Translations under genes and position numbers: made by a program | The notes under the pieces: generated by a model | The model's input: only the letters and a program-made list of their open reading frames with translations | What the model was told of the DNA's origin: nothing | The model's database searches: none | NCBI GenBank assembly: GCA_010909165.1 | Contig: VJWM01000108.1 | Location: forward strand, 1-64,000 | Origin: Anthoceros angustus | Lineage: Eukaryota; Streptophyta; Anthocerotopsida; Anthocerotales; Anthocerotaceae | Reading direction: 5' to 3' | DNA: 64,000 nt | In this document: in pieces, positions 10,619-22,851 of the stretch | Position numbering within the stretch: position 1 is the stretch's first letter | Layout of the letters: each line of letters opens with the position of its first letter

Positions 10619-13600
10619 CTGCTGGAGCCATGGCAGGAAGTCGAGAACATAGATTCCAATTGGGCTACCCGTGCCCATTCCTCTCCACAACAATTCTACT
10701 TGTGAGCTGTCACTGTCTCCACTTGACCCGGTGGTCGGTGATATCGCCAAAATGTTCCGAGCTCCGTCATGGTTGGCTATCGAAATAACCCCTCTTCTTC
10801 TAGGGTTGGTTTGCCACTACTTCCTCATCGCTCCAATCTCTCCTACTGACTCCTCCCCACCGAGAGAGCACAACATCGTTTCCTTTTATTTTCTCCTCCT
10901 TCACCGCGTTCTGTTGCCCGATTCGACAGTGACCCTAGGTAGGTGTGGGTTCCTCTTCTTCTTGTTTGTCCTTCTTCGACCCCGTTCACCGTCGCCGCCC
11001 TCCTTCTCTTGCCCTTGGAAACCTCCCCACCTTCATCCGAATCTTCTAGGAGGCGCCTCCCAGCTCTTTGGAATTTCCCGGAATCCTCCTTACACTCCTC
11101 TTCCTCTACCTTGAGGTTCCACGGTTTCCAGCTGAAGGACGACGACTTCAACTCAGATTAGACACCGGAATGCTTAAATACATGAATTAGAAAAGGTGAA
11201 ATCAAGGAGGGCCGAGGAAGGGAAGCGATTAAGCCCTCTCCTCACAAGCTCTCTCAAGATCATCCCCAATCGATTTGTGTACCTTTAACCACCTCATGAA
11301 GAAAGACCGGAGTAGTACGCATATGATCAACTTCACATTACGTAGGAGCACAAAATCCATTAATCACGGTGCAGAACACGAGTTGGAGTCACCCATCCAT
11401 TGTTCACCCTCACTTCTCAGGCTTCCATGGCCGGCTGCTGACTCTCGGGTCTTCTTTCTGGGGTCAATTACCAAGCTTCCATCCTCACGATGCTTCGCCC
11501 TTGCTTGCTTTGAGCCCCAAATCCCGATTTGCGGCCTCTTTCTCGCGTCGCCTTCTTGCGACTGGTTCTCATTGCGGGCGCACTCTTGCACCAATCTTTG
11601 GTGCAGCCGTAACACCACTTCTTCTCCATAAATTCGAGACCCACTCCGGGTACATGACTCTCACCTTCCAGTGGTCCATGTTGGGCCACTGCATGGTGGG
11701 GATTTCGGCCGCAGCTCGGGGCACCATCTCCCTTTCTCCTTGTTTTCCCAAAAAAAGAATCTCGACCCACTGCTCGGTCGAAAGAGACACCACCCTTGCA
11801 CTTTCACTCCCTCACGGCCCAGGCGCTCTTGCCTCAGCGCCTCCTTCCTCCTTCCGCTGCCCGTAGCAGCACAGTTTCCTTCCTCCGCCCGCCGCGTTCA
11901 GGCGCCTTCGCCTACTGCAATGAAGGAGACTCGGCCGGTGATTGCATCGCGCCTTGTTCTTGACTGCTCAGCGTCTGGCCCGGAGAATTGTGAGCTCGCG
12001 GTCTTGGGTGTGTCCGTCTCATGATTCGCTCCGTGTCTGGCCCGCTCCGCCACTAGGGTTGTAAACTCCCCACATGCATGCGTCCGTTCTTGAGCCGTGG
12101 TGGGCGGCCACCTCCCGGCTAGCATAGTGGCGGGGATGTAGGCACCCTAGCATATATAGACACTTTCTTATTTTCTAAAATTACCAAAACCCAAGGACTC
12201 TATTTCCAACCTACCTATCAGGTCGAAAACCTAAGGTCAAAAAAAAGTAAATTATTATCCCAAGGGCCAAGGACCATTCTCGTATAAAGACCTTACCCAG
12301 GATTCTCAAAGCACTTTGCTATACAACACTCCCAAAACAAAAAATCGTTCATCCAGGCACTTCGGAGAGGGGTTAGTATGTGGTCTTCCACGATGCTGAG
12401 GCCAAACATTGTGGACAATGAGGGGCGAGAGACATATATGTACTTACCTTGTGCAATTGTGGGGGCATGGGTTCTTGTGGAAGAAGGTGGAGGAGTCTTA
12501 CGGCCGTTTGAAGTGGTCCCTCACGAGGGATGATGCAGTCCCTCTCCCTAAGAAGGTGAAGAGACGGAGGAGGGACCCAAGGTGGAGCAAGGGTGCTTCA
12601 CCTCGGTGGTGATCTTGGATGATGAGACCACCCGTCGGCGAAGGAAAGTGCACATGTCCGAGGAGCAGTGGCACAAAGGAAGGTGGCGTGCCACCATGTG
12701 TCTGAGCAACCCCATGGAGGCGGTGGTGGAACTAACCCACCCGGAGATGGTGAGTCACGGGAGTTCCACCCAATGTCGGCAGTCGGGAGTGGAGGCGCTC
12801 ACCAAGAGAAAGGGTCGACCCGGGAGGAATGAGAAGACAAAGGCTTTGAAGGATCTGACCATCATGCCTAATTGACACTCCATTAGTGAAGCGGGCCTTA
12901 CGAGGTAGAGTTGGAGGTGAGGCATCGTCGAGGCGGTGAGCGATTGCCCTCTGATCGGTGGGAGAAGGATAGCAAGGCTATCAAGGAGATGGCGTTAGCA
13001 AAGGCGCCTAGTTGACTGGAGAGAAGGTTGGGGCTCGGCAAGATTGAAGAGCAGTGAGACAAGAAAGTAGAGGCGAATGAAGGAAGTGGCTACCTCTCGC
13101 GGAAGATTGAGGAGGCGGCGATGTGGGAAGGAGTGGTGAACTCTCGACCCTTGAGTGAGAAGGAGAGAATAGGACTTGAAAAGGCATCGGGAGGCGTGCC
13201 CAAGCCAATGAAGGCTGAGGCCAAGCTCAAGGAGGCTGGAGGAAGGGCGAGCCACATGGAGCAAGGGCGTGAGGCTCATGAAGCAACGGAGGCGACCAGC
13301 GGTGGAAGGAAGAGGTAGCCGGAGGAAAATGATGCATGCATCTTTGGTCGTCGGGAAACGCTTCCGGCTGATGCATGGCGAGGGGATCTGGAGGCATGGA
13401 AGAGATGCGGAGAAAATGTCACTTCACGTTTGGTGAGGTGGCTTGAGAGGATGCTGCAGTAAGATAGCCTCGGTGGCACGAGGAATTTGATGGATTTGTT
13501 TGAAGGGCCGGAGATGCAGGTCCACTTACATGCTAGGTCAACAAGTTGCCAAGGAGATCGTTCCTTGTTGACAAGGAAGTTGTTGGGTCCCCACGATGAC

Positions 13601-13950
13601 GACGGAGATTTTGGAGAATTGCGACCCTCGGAGATTCGGGACTTGGAGTGAAATGGATGCGAAGGCTCAATGTGGGAGGAGCCAATGGAAGAGGAAGAGA
13701 TTTCAGCGGTAGGTGGTTGGTGGGGTGTCTGGCGGGCAACCAACAACCGCCTTGAAAATTGCGGTAGTGGCAGTCTGGATGGCTACGGAGGCCGGTGCCT
13801 CTACAAGGCGCTGCAAGAGGGGCGTTCGTCATCAGCAGTCGGCATCCGAGACGGTGTGGAGGTTCTGTCAGTGAGTGAAGATCGGGACGGAGGCAGTCCC
13901 CAGCAAGAGGAGGAAGGCGGTGGTTGGGCACAGCCATGCCTGCGAAAGTA
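10619..13950 (+). other. No intact gene; gag-like low-confidence relic in the right half
   Basis: From 10,619 to about 12,360 I see no recognisable protein. From about 12,400 to 13,320 the plus strand has several short frames rich in Lys, Arg and Glu (for example 'LPKKVKRRRRDPRW' near 12,545 and 'AEAKLKEAGGRASHMEQG' near 13,215). They have the flavour of Gag coiled coils but no diagnostic motif. They lie upstream of an LTR-like promoter segment at 13.97 kb. They may be the remains of a second retroelement that flanks, or was interrupted by, the intact-looking one. Confidence 0.3.
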
Positions 13951-13964
13951 GAGATAGTTGGTAG

Positions 13965-14350
13965 GGGAGTGAATGGGTCATTAAGACCCCTAGGGGTTAG
14001 TGGGATTGTTAGGAGGTAGGTTAAGAACCTTTTGAGGCCACCTACTTAAAACCGTAAGCAACCCCTACCCCACGGACTTAATTAATGCTAGGGTTTGGGG
14101 AGCTCCTATAAGAGGAGGAGCTCCCATAATAAAATGTCATGCCTTGCTCTCGACACATGTTTTGCTACAGCGTGCGTCCGGCCGTGTGAGGTGCATGGTG
14201 TATAGGGTCTTGAGGTGTCACGGTGACGAGTGAGGCGGGGCCCAAACCTTTCTTCTGGAGGTAGTGGGTAGCGTTCGGCGGTGAGGGGCGGCATTGTGGT
14301 TGCGGTGGCAGTGCAGCGGTAGTGAAGGAAGACCCCTAGCAAAATCCGGG
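13965..14350 (+). repeat. Orphan LTR-like promoter segment
   Basis: The segment has a compact core promoter layout like an LTR: a TATA-like box 'ctataagagg' at about 14,105 followed 20 bp later by 'aataaa' (14,128-14,133). The inverted motif 'ggagctcc' repeats around it (14,099-14,125). I found no second copy in the window, so LTR status is inferred from layout and from its retroelement-rich setting. Confidence 0.35.
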
Positions 14351-14454
14351 CAGGACGTCTCCTGCGGCCAAATGTCGCCTAGGTCCGTGAGGGCATGCCC
14401 TATGATCTGAGGCGATTCTTTGGGAGGCCGGGAGGCGCCCGGTGATAGTTAGCT

Positions 14455-14655
14455 AGGAAGAGTGGAAGAGGTAGATTAGAAGAGGAGAAGAGAAGAGAGA
14501 GAAGAGAGAAGAGAGAAGGCGAGAGAGAGGCGAGAGAGGGGAGAGAGGAGCTAGAGGATAGGGAGCAAGAGAGGAGAAGGAAGGAGCAAGAGAGAAGAGA
14601 AAAGACAAAAGAGAGGAGGAGGAAGAAACCTAGAAAAGAGGAAGGTGAAATTTCA
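14455..14655 (+). repeat. Purine-rich (GA)n low-complexity tract
   Basis: About 200 bp consist almost wholly of A and G, with runs such as 'agaagagagaagagagaa'. It is a polypurine/polypyrimidine tract and no protein is supported through it. Confidence 0.9.
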
Positions 14656-17340
14656 AGAGAGTGACAAGAGCTTGAGGCAGCCCCAAATTTGTCACGAGAA
14701 GGGTCTTAGGGAGTGTAGGATTTGCTGGTGGGAGGATTGCCCTTGTGCGGTGATTTGGGGGTCCCCAAGGTGGCCTGCAGTTAGGCGGTGCCTCTCGCGG
14801 CGTGGAGTCCGCGCCGGCATCGCGGCGTGGGGTAGTGTGACTTATCTAGGTGGCGGTGGTAGGAGGGGCGCTTAGTCACCGAGCGCGCCTGAGGTCGAGG
14901 GTCGAGAGGGTCGGAGGGCACCTCCATCCGTGGGGAAGGCTCCCCACTCCTTCGTGGGAACGAAACCTCTTGTCTGAACCCGAATGGGATAAGTGTGGCC
15001 TGCTGGTGAGGGTTCCGGGGGTCCTGGGAACCTCCCACCACAAGTAGTGATTTGGAGTTGGCATAGGGTTGATGGTGACGCAACGGCCCCCCTGCCAAAA
15101 CGTGAAAGTACCCACGCCGAAGGCGTTATTTGCCAGATGCACCTTGGTTCGGGCTGTTATGGCGGCTATTGTCCAGATCTGTCACATGTACGAACTCATT
15201 TACGTGCAGTCAGTCTGTAAGGAGGGAAAAAGGATGGTGTAATGCTTGATGTCGATAGTGCTGAGTGCAGCATGCACCCAAAGAAACGGATAGGGAGGAA
15301 CGCGATGAGCACTACCGCAGGATTTCAACAATCAAGCTGGGCAGGGCGTGGAAATTTGCAGGTCGTGGCTTTTCGAATCGCGCCCAGGACAACAGATGGC
15401 GTGTGGGGAGTATGTGCAACCAAGGGCGGCTCTAACCATGAATGTTCTGACTTAGTCTGCAGGGGCGTGTTGTGTGCTGCAGGGGCAGGGCAGGGCGTGT
15501 TGTGTCTTTGGATGAGCGCCTGGAAGAGAAACCAGCGAAGACAAGGTGGAGAAGGGGTTAAGGTGGATCGTGACGTCGGGATTGGGGTCAAAACATGGCC
15601 CTGATCGGGTTCCAGCAGAGGGATTTGCCTTGCCCAGAGCAGACCACTCATATAATTGGGGAGACGGACAATGCCGTACGTCACATATGGCAGCGGCACC
15701 ACAAATTGTCATTCACCGCCTCCCACGGAGGGCTCAATTGTGAGGCATCTCTCTCATTTGGGACTACTACCTCTTCTTGAGCAACACAACAATCATTTTT
15801 CTCCTGGTTTGTGTGGTATCTTGTAGGGATTTCTCGTCTAATCAGACATGGTCCATGAGTGGGTGGAGATCGGAGGAGGGCTCCTGTGCCTTGACCCGCA
15901 TGGACCGCAATCATCGAGGTGCACCCGACCCTCCTCAGCCTGATTCTCCACCCATGATAGGCAATCTTGCTCCGGGTTGGGGAGGCGAAAAAATCAATTG
16001 AGCACGGCGTTGAGTACACACCATCTTATGCGCAGTTTTAATTTCTGTGTCACTATGAAGTCGTGGAGAAGCTTAGTATTTTTGAGGCTGCAATATCTGA
16101 TATCTAGTTTGGGGCATGTGTAGAGTGCGATGCTTGATTCCCCCTTGCTTGAATGCAGAGGAGCATCGATACAGCGAGAAAGGCTAGAGGAAGTAAGGGT
16201 GACGACATGCTGCACTTACACATGCATTCTTAGAACTTGAGGCGTAATTTAAAAAGTTTACTCTGCCATCCATGTCAACATCTTTGACAAGTGGGATGTC
16301 AATGACGGGGACATGATACACCCTGTTGCCGCTTGGAAGGAGGTAACCAAAGTCGACGCAAAGCGTGATGGGAGGAAGGAGGCGGGGCCGCATGAAGAGG
16401 TCGAAGAGGCGAGCCACCATTTACTTTCTCGGTGCGTAGAACTGGTGTGCGTGGATTAGTGCGGGCGTGTCTTTGTTTCTGTAATCACGATTTCATGTAA
16501 TTATTAATTATAGTACCCTAAACAAATATTATAGTTTAATCAATGCATAAATGAGCTTGTAGAAACCCGTTCAAATTTCAAATCCGGTTGAAAGCATCGT
16601 CAGACACATTCAATCAGTACAGTCTTGAAGCATGAAGGGCATGGTTTTCGCGGTGTAAAGCCAACTAGGGTATTGTCAGAACACCAATCAGAAATGACTG
16701 TGCAGTCACCAATGAACATCCACCATTTTCTGATCTATTTCACCAATCAAGGCCCATCATGGAGTGTGTTTGCGCGCAATGAGCGACCGCGACATCATGT
16801 TGTTGGACGGTCACCGGAGCGATCAAATACGCTCTTACCAAGAAGCGGCTTTTTGAATTCAACGCCGGTAGCGGAAGAGGCGTGCAGCGGTGACGGGATT
16901 CTATGACGGGCGGGCGGGGCCGGTGCCCGTCACCGAACACTTCAGGCCTGCAGCAGGCCACGGTTACTGGGGACCCGTCCGCTGGCCGCCCATCCCATAC
17001 CCGGCGCCAAACTGCCGGATGACTTGCCCACCACCCGGCCACTGGGCATTCCATGGCAACCGGTAAGGTTGCCACGTTAAAAAGTAAGGAATATCAAGTT
17101 CATTATAATGTATTTTATAACGCTTTGGCTAAAAGGACCACACGTGATTCCAAGCCACTATGCGTCATTGTTACATTATATTTTGCGTTAAAAAGCCATA
17201 TGTTTTGTAGTAGTGGAACGCGGAGGTCCGTAGCCCAAGCATACCCGACGGTGACCCTCAACTGGCATATTGGATGTAAGTAAGAACGGTAGGCGAGACG
17301 AAGTAGGGGAGGGAGTAAGAGAAGGTTGGTAGGTTTCAGA
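14656..17340. other. No recognisable gene
   Basis: Neither strand gives a domain I can name across this 2.7 kb. Composition shifts from GC-rich (to about 16.0 kb) to AT-richer (16.4-16.7 kb). No tRNA or long repeat was seen. Confidence 0.45.
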
Positions 17341-17341
17341 C

Positions 17342-17556
17342 GTAAACGGGTCCTTAAACGTTTGTCCATCCCGGGCCTGTACGGTGAACGAGTAGAGCAG
17401 TTAGAGGACGGAAAAGGAACGCGTTGCGGTAGGCGGCCTCAGGTAGGTCATCTTTCCTAATGACGGAGAGCGTGTTGAGTAACGGGCGTGTATAAAGGGA
17501 ACAAGTCATTCCCTTGGGAATGGACCCCATATTGCAACGACAAGAGATTGGTGCCT
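17342..17556 (+). repeat. Diverged LTR fragment related to the gypsy element's R-U5
   Basis: In order and on the same strand it shares several words with the left LTR end (about 3,820-3,990): 'gtccttaa.cgttt', 'ggtgaacg', 'agttag', 'gtgttgag', 'cattccctt' and 'caacgacacgggattg' (here 'caacgacaagagattg'). Spacing is similar, but identity is much lower than between the two intact LTRs. It is therefore either an older solo or partial LTR, or the LTR of a related family. The broken ORF that follows 200 bp downstream could belong to the same element. Confidence 0.55.
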
Positions 17557-17762
17557 TGGTGTAGGCCCGAGCCGGTAGTGGTTGTAACACACCAAGGTTG
17601 GATGGTTTGGTCGAGAGGGAGCTATGGGCGCAGTTTGAGCCCGGGACATTTGAACACATGTGGGAAGCAACGCCTCCCTAATGGCGAGAAGTCGGCAGAG
17701 GAGAGTGCACACACACCTGCGGGTCCTCACAGTGCACACCTTGAAGATGTGCTGGGACTTGT

Positions 17763-18666
17763 GTGAAATTGCATGGGAGGGCCACGGTTTTGGCCGAGGC
17801 GAGACGGGTGTGTAGTGAGGATGCGACATGCCCTGGCAAAGTAGCTAGGGATGATATGTTTGGGAAGTTGACTGGCGGAGCAAGGCGTCTGTTTCAAAAA
17901 CGAGTCTCAGAGCTAGTGCACACACGTATGACTTTGCTGAAACCATGGTCGGAGCATTCACCGGAGCTGCGCACAGAACTCGTTGACATCATTCATGAGA
18001 GTTTTCCCGCAGTTACTAACCGAGATTTCATCAACAAGCAATTCTCCCAGCGGTCTCGGACCAAAAATTCATTGTGCCTAGCCAGGGTGAAGTTGGCTGC
18101 AGCGGATTTGCGGAGACGTGGTGATTACGAAAAACATTTGCGCCCAGGTAATGTGTCCAAAGAGGCGTGGGTGCGAAATGTTCTCAATTGTGTCGGTGCT
18201 TGATCGAACAGCGGTGAGTGGCCAAGGGCACAACAAATGAAGGCGGCGAGGCCGGGTGGCTAAGTATGAAGGTGCGGTGCAACCTATGGACGAGGGGCCA
18301 TGGACTTGGAAGTTTTACAAGTTCCACAAGATGCCCACACGTGTTGAAGAAGCGTGGGCAGTGGAGCATGGTATGGAAGACATTGAAGCTTTCCAGGCCT
18401 CTCTAGCGAAGGAAGGTGTGGAAGTAAGCAATCGAAGTTTCATGTTTAATGCAATCCGTTGGCTCGCCTATGTGCTCATGCATCAGAGTCTACTCATTGG
18501 ATTTGCAGATGCGCCTTCGGAGACAGTGGCTTCCCATTCGGATGACGCACTAGGTGCTGAGAGGGAGTTGGACACACGACAGACTCCATCTCCTCCACCA
18601 CCAGATCCTAACAAGCGGATCACACGGAGTGCGATGGGATTTCCCATCTCTTTGTTTTTGGGGTAG
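17763..18666 (+). pseudogene. Unrecognised ORF in two pieces, probably transposon-derived
   Basis: Two plus-strand frames, 17,763-18,203 and 18,256-18,666, look like one protein split by a stop and frame change. The first is basic and helical ('GKLTGGARRLFQKRVSEL', 'LARVKLAAADLRRRGDYE'). The second has 'GPWTWKFYKFHKMPTRV' and ends in a Pro-rich low-complexity tail that runs directly into a transposon relic. I cannot assign a family. Its low-copy-like composition and position next to an LTR fragment suggest a transposon-encoded protein (Gag- or transposase-associated). A decayed host gene is not excluded. Confidence 0.4.
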
Positions 18667-18840
18667 ATGGGATTTCCCATCTCTTTGTACTACATAAAGT
18701 CTCCGTTTCCATTCTTCAAACAACATGTTTATAATACATACCATCGCTCCCTCTATGCTATATACTCACTTTCTAAGCGATTATAAAATATGCCTACTAC
18801 TTTCAAAAATCATTGGCTTAGGCACCTTCGAGTGCGCTGC
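18632..18840 (-). mobile_element. Fragment of the pogo-like element family
   Basis: The reverse complement contains 'ggagactttatgta' followed by 'agagatgggaaatcccatctacc'-type sequence, the same internal segment as in the elements at 60.7 and 62.4 kb. The 'gatgggatttcccatctctttgt' block is repeated twice in succession here. Terminal inverted repeats are not evident, so this is a partial copy. Confidence 0.55.
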
Positions 18841-18960
18841 CGGGGATCTGGCGAGGCGGTAAGAGTTCCTTTCGTCGCTATTGGGGGCACTGGTCTGCTA
18901 GCCATGGAGGCCTTTGCACCGGCGCTTTTTTAGGGAGCTGGGCCCTCTTTACTCCCATCC

Positions 18961-20909
18961 TAGCCTCCTATTTCTTAATATGAAATTGACACACCTTGGA
19001 TGCTTTCGTCGCGGGTGTTGAGGTGGGAGTTTTCCCCATGCAAGCCTCCTTGAGGTAAGCCAGGGGATCTAAAGCGTTAGCGAACACGACGTACATGACA
19101 ACGACAAGTGTTGGGATGCGACATCTTCGTCCCCTGTGCTAGGTAGGCCTTTTCATATCCATGACTACGAAATTCTTTGAGCTGTAAGTAGTTTCGAGAT
19201 GAGTGATCGCGGGGGTTAGTCCCCCTTGGCATGGTGCTCTTGATTGGGTTGTCCCCTTTTTTTCTCGGTGTAGATGAGATCTCCATCTCTTTTTTTACAT
19301 TAAGTCTTCACTATTTTTCCTCTTTTACAAATAACAAATATATATTATGATCATCATTATCAAAATTAATAAAGTAAATTTTCTTTACATAGCTGCAAAA
19401 ATGTATTGTATCTAACCTCAGAAGATGTAAAAATAAAATTGATTACTCAACAAAAAAGTAAGTGTTATAACATATTCAACAATGCATTCTCATGGATGGA
19501 CGATATATTCTCATAGGTACCTACACCCTACTCTATGCGGCGAGTTAGCTCTGATCTCATTCGTTAAGCGGCTTCGTCTCACTCCTTCAGCAACATGTGT
19601 CGCAGTTTGATCTCACAAGTGGGCTCAGCAACTCTCATTATGTCGCAGCTTGATCTCACAAGTGGGCTCCTCACGAGTGTCACTACAATTTAAAGGAAGG
19701 ATCTACTTGTCCAACCACATTCAACACTACGGTGTCATTCAACAGTACATTTGCGTATAAAGCTCTGGACAGGAAGGGGCCCAAGGCTGTTGAAGGAAGA
19801 GAGACGCCTAGCAAAGCTGTTCAAGGAGATGCGTGCTTCTTTCACCCGGGGCTTAGCTGCTGACGTCTAACGTATACAGTGCAGAAGAAATGGAGCAAAG
19901 CCATAAACTGGAAGTTAATTTAATCACGGTAGGTGTCAGATCTCCTGCTGAGTCTTGCCTAAAGATTCACACGTCGACACTCAAATCTGGCTAGTGATGG
20001 TCATCCTTTCTATCTCGTCGGTCATCCCTTCTGTCATCCCTCCGCCTGTCCATGTACATTAGTTCAGCCTTGTAATGGTACTCCCCCCGGGACTCGCTCC
20101 TAGAAGGTGGTGACCTCGATCTATCCCGCATTTCTCTACCCCATCTGCCTCGAGGAGATGATGGACGCCTGTCACCTCTCGGCTCATAGTCTCCAACTCT
20201 TCTGTCTCGGAACCTGTCCCGATCTCTGTCTCTGTCCAATTGACTGCCTCCAAACACCCCTTTGTCGAAGCCAGGCCTGTCGAATCTATCATCCCGATCT
20301 CGGAAGTCATCCCGGTCTCGCATCTCATCTCTGTCTCTTGAATGGCGACCACCCCGGAAATCAGAGATCCTGTCAGACATGCGGCCGATAGGTCCAGCAT
20401 CCACGTGTCGTGGTGGACCTTGAGCCCAAACAGGGGGCGGTCCTCCAAAGCCACTCATAACCCTGCCCATACCCCGTCCGATTGGATTTCCCATAAAGGA
20501 ACATGAGGAGGGGACCACGCGAAAATTGCCAGGAGCAGCACCTACTCCTGCGATGCCAACAGTGGCCAAATCTGGCGAGACTTGTTACAGTTGTTACAGT
20601 GTGTACGCCTGGCAAAATTGAGATTACCACACCTGATATATTGGCAGAGACAATCATCAGCTTAGAAGAACTCCAACAAGAGATGAAAACCCAATGCCTG
20701 ATACATCCATACTCACGTTGGCTCAGGACAGATCCAATCACCCTCCCTAGGTGTAACATTTGGGTTGTTCCTTCCAAAAGTTTCGCCACCATGTGGAATG
20801 TCTCCTGGCCCACCAAACCCCTCATCCACGTCCCGAGGAAATGGCATGAACCCTCGTCCCATGCCAGACATGGATTGTGAAGGGTGAGGAAAGCGATCAC
20901 TATGTCTCC
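18961..20909. repeat. Tandem duplication, copy A (about 1.95 kb; TAF15 3' end)
   Basis: It matches 20,910-22,851 nearly base for base, starting at 'ctagcctcctatttcttaat'. It carries the end of exon 4, intron 4, exon 5, the 3' flank of the TAF15-like gene and an internal relic of the pogo-like family. The copies abut at a 'ctccct' word that is shared by both ends, so the junction has microhomology. Differences are mostly 1-3 base indels. Confidence 0.93.
19991..20909 (-). pseudogene. Partial extra copy of TAF15-like 3' exons
   Basis: On the minus strand it contains the last 200 bp of exon 4 (Gly/Met/Phe-rich, ending 'GDWICPEPT'), an intron, and exon 5 (20,632-19,991). Exon 5 begins with the second half of the zinc finger and ends in the Arg/Asp/Ser-rich tail before TAG at 19,991-19,993. 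The RRM and N-terminus are absent, and upstream of 20,909 lies unrelated flank, so it has no own promoter. Exon 5 here is 642 bases against 635 in the other copy, and neither alone keeps frame. The Arg-rich tail is cleaner here, while the zinc-finger side is cleaner in the other copy. Confidence 0.85.
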
Positions 20910-22851
20910 CTAGCCTCCTATTTCTTAATATAAAATTGACACACCTTGGATGCTTTCGTCGCGGGTGTTGAGGTGGGAGTTTTCCCATGCAAGCCTCCTT
21001 GAGGTAAGCCGGGGATCTAAGCGTTAGCGAACACGGCGTACATGACAACGACAAGTGTTGGGATCGACATCTTAGTCCCACATGCTAGGTAGGCCTTTTC
21101 ATATCCATGACTACGAAATTCTTTGAGCTGTAAGTAGTTTCGAGATGAGTGATCGCGGGGGTTAGTCCCCCTTGGCATGGTGCTCTTGATTGGGTTGTCC
21201 CCTTTTTTTCTCGGTGTAGATGAGATCTCCATCTCTTTTTTTACATTAAGTCTTCACTATTTTTCCTCTTTTACAAATAACAAATATATATTATGATCAT
21301 CATTATCAAAATTAATAAAGTAAATTTTCTTTACATAGCTGCAAAAATGTATTGTATCTAACCTCAGAAGATGTAAAAATAAAATTGATTACTCAACAAA
21401 AAAGTAAGTGTTATAACATATTCAACAATGCATTCTCATGGATGGACGATATATTCTCATAGGTACCTACACCTACTCTATGCGGCGAGTTAGCTCTGAT
21501 CTCATTCGTTAAGCGGCTTCGTCTCACTCCTTCAGCAACATGTGTCGCAGTTTGATCTCACAAGTGGGCTCAGCAACTCTCATTATGTCGCAGCTTGATC
21601 TCACAAGTGGGCTCCTCACGAGTGTCACTACAATTTAAAGGAAGGATCTACTTGTCCAACCACATTCAACACTACGGTGTCATTCAACAGTACATTTGCG
21701 TATAAAGCTCTGGACAGGAAGGGGCCCAAGGCTGTTGAAGGAAGAGAGACGCCTAGCAAAGCTGTTCAAGGGAGATGCGTGCTTCTTTCACCCGGGGCTT
21801 AGCTGCTGACGTCTAACGTATACAGTGCAGAAGAAATGGAGCAAAGCCATAAACTGGAAGTTAATTTAATCACGGTAGGTGTCAGATCTCCTGCTGAGTC
21901 TTGCCTAAAGATTCACACGTCGACACTCAAATCTGGCTAGTGATGGTCATCCTTTCTATCTCGTCGGTCATCCCTTCTGTCATCCCTCCGCCTGTCCATG
22001 TACATTAGTTCAGCCTTGTAATGGTACTCCCCGGGACTCGCTCCTAGAAGGTGGTGACCTCGATCTATCGCATTTCTCTACCCCATCTGCCTCGAGGAGA
22101 TGATGGACGCCTGTCACCTCTCGGCTCATAGTCTCCAACTCTTCTGTCTCGGAACCTGTCCCGATCTCTGTCTCTGTCAATTGACTGCCTCCAAACACCT
22201 TTGTGAAGCCAGGCCTGTCGAGATCTATCATCCCGATCTGGAAGTCATCCCGGTCTCGCATCTCATCTCTGTCTCTTGAATGGCGACCACCCCGGAAATC
22301 AGAGATCCTGTCAGACATGCGGCCGATAGGTCCAGCATCCACGTGTCGTGGTGGACCTTGAGCCCAAACAGGGGGCGGTCCTCCAAAGCCACTCATAACC
22401 CTGCCCATACCCCGTCCGATTGGATTTCCCATAAAAGGAACATGAGGAGGGGGACCACGGAAATTGCCAGGAGCAGCACCTACTCCTGCGATGCCAACAG
22501 TGGCCAAATCTCGGCGAGACTTGTTACAGTTGTTACAGTGTGTACGCCTGGCAAAATTGAGATTACCACACCTGATATATTGGCAAGAGACAATCATCAG
22601 CTTAGAAGAACTCCAACAAGAGATGAAAACCCAATGCCTGATACATCCATACTCACGTTGGCTCAGGACAGATCCAATCACCCTCCCTAGGTGTAACATT
22701 TGGGTTGTTCCTTCCAAAAGTTTCGCCACCATGTGGAATGTCTCCTGGCCCACCAAACCCCTCATCCACGTCCCGAGGAAATGGCATGAACCCTCGTCCC
22801 ATGCCAGACATGGATTGTGAAGGGTGAGGAAAGCGATCACTATGTCTCCCT
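20910..22851. repeat. Tandem duplication, copy B (about 1.94 kb; TAF15 3' end)
   Basis: This is the copy joined to the rest of the TAF15-like gene. Its similarity to copy A ends exactly where copy A meets this unit, at 'tatgtctccct'. Indels against copy A often sit beside CG, for example 'tctcggcg' here versus 'tctggcg' in A, and 'tctgg' here versus 'tctcgg' in A. Confidence 0.93.
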
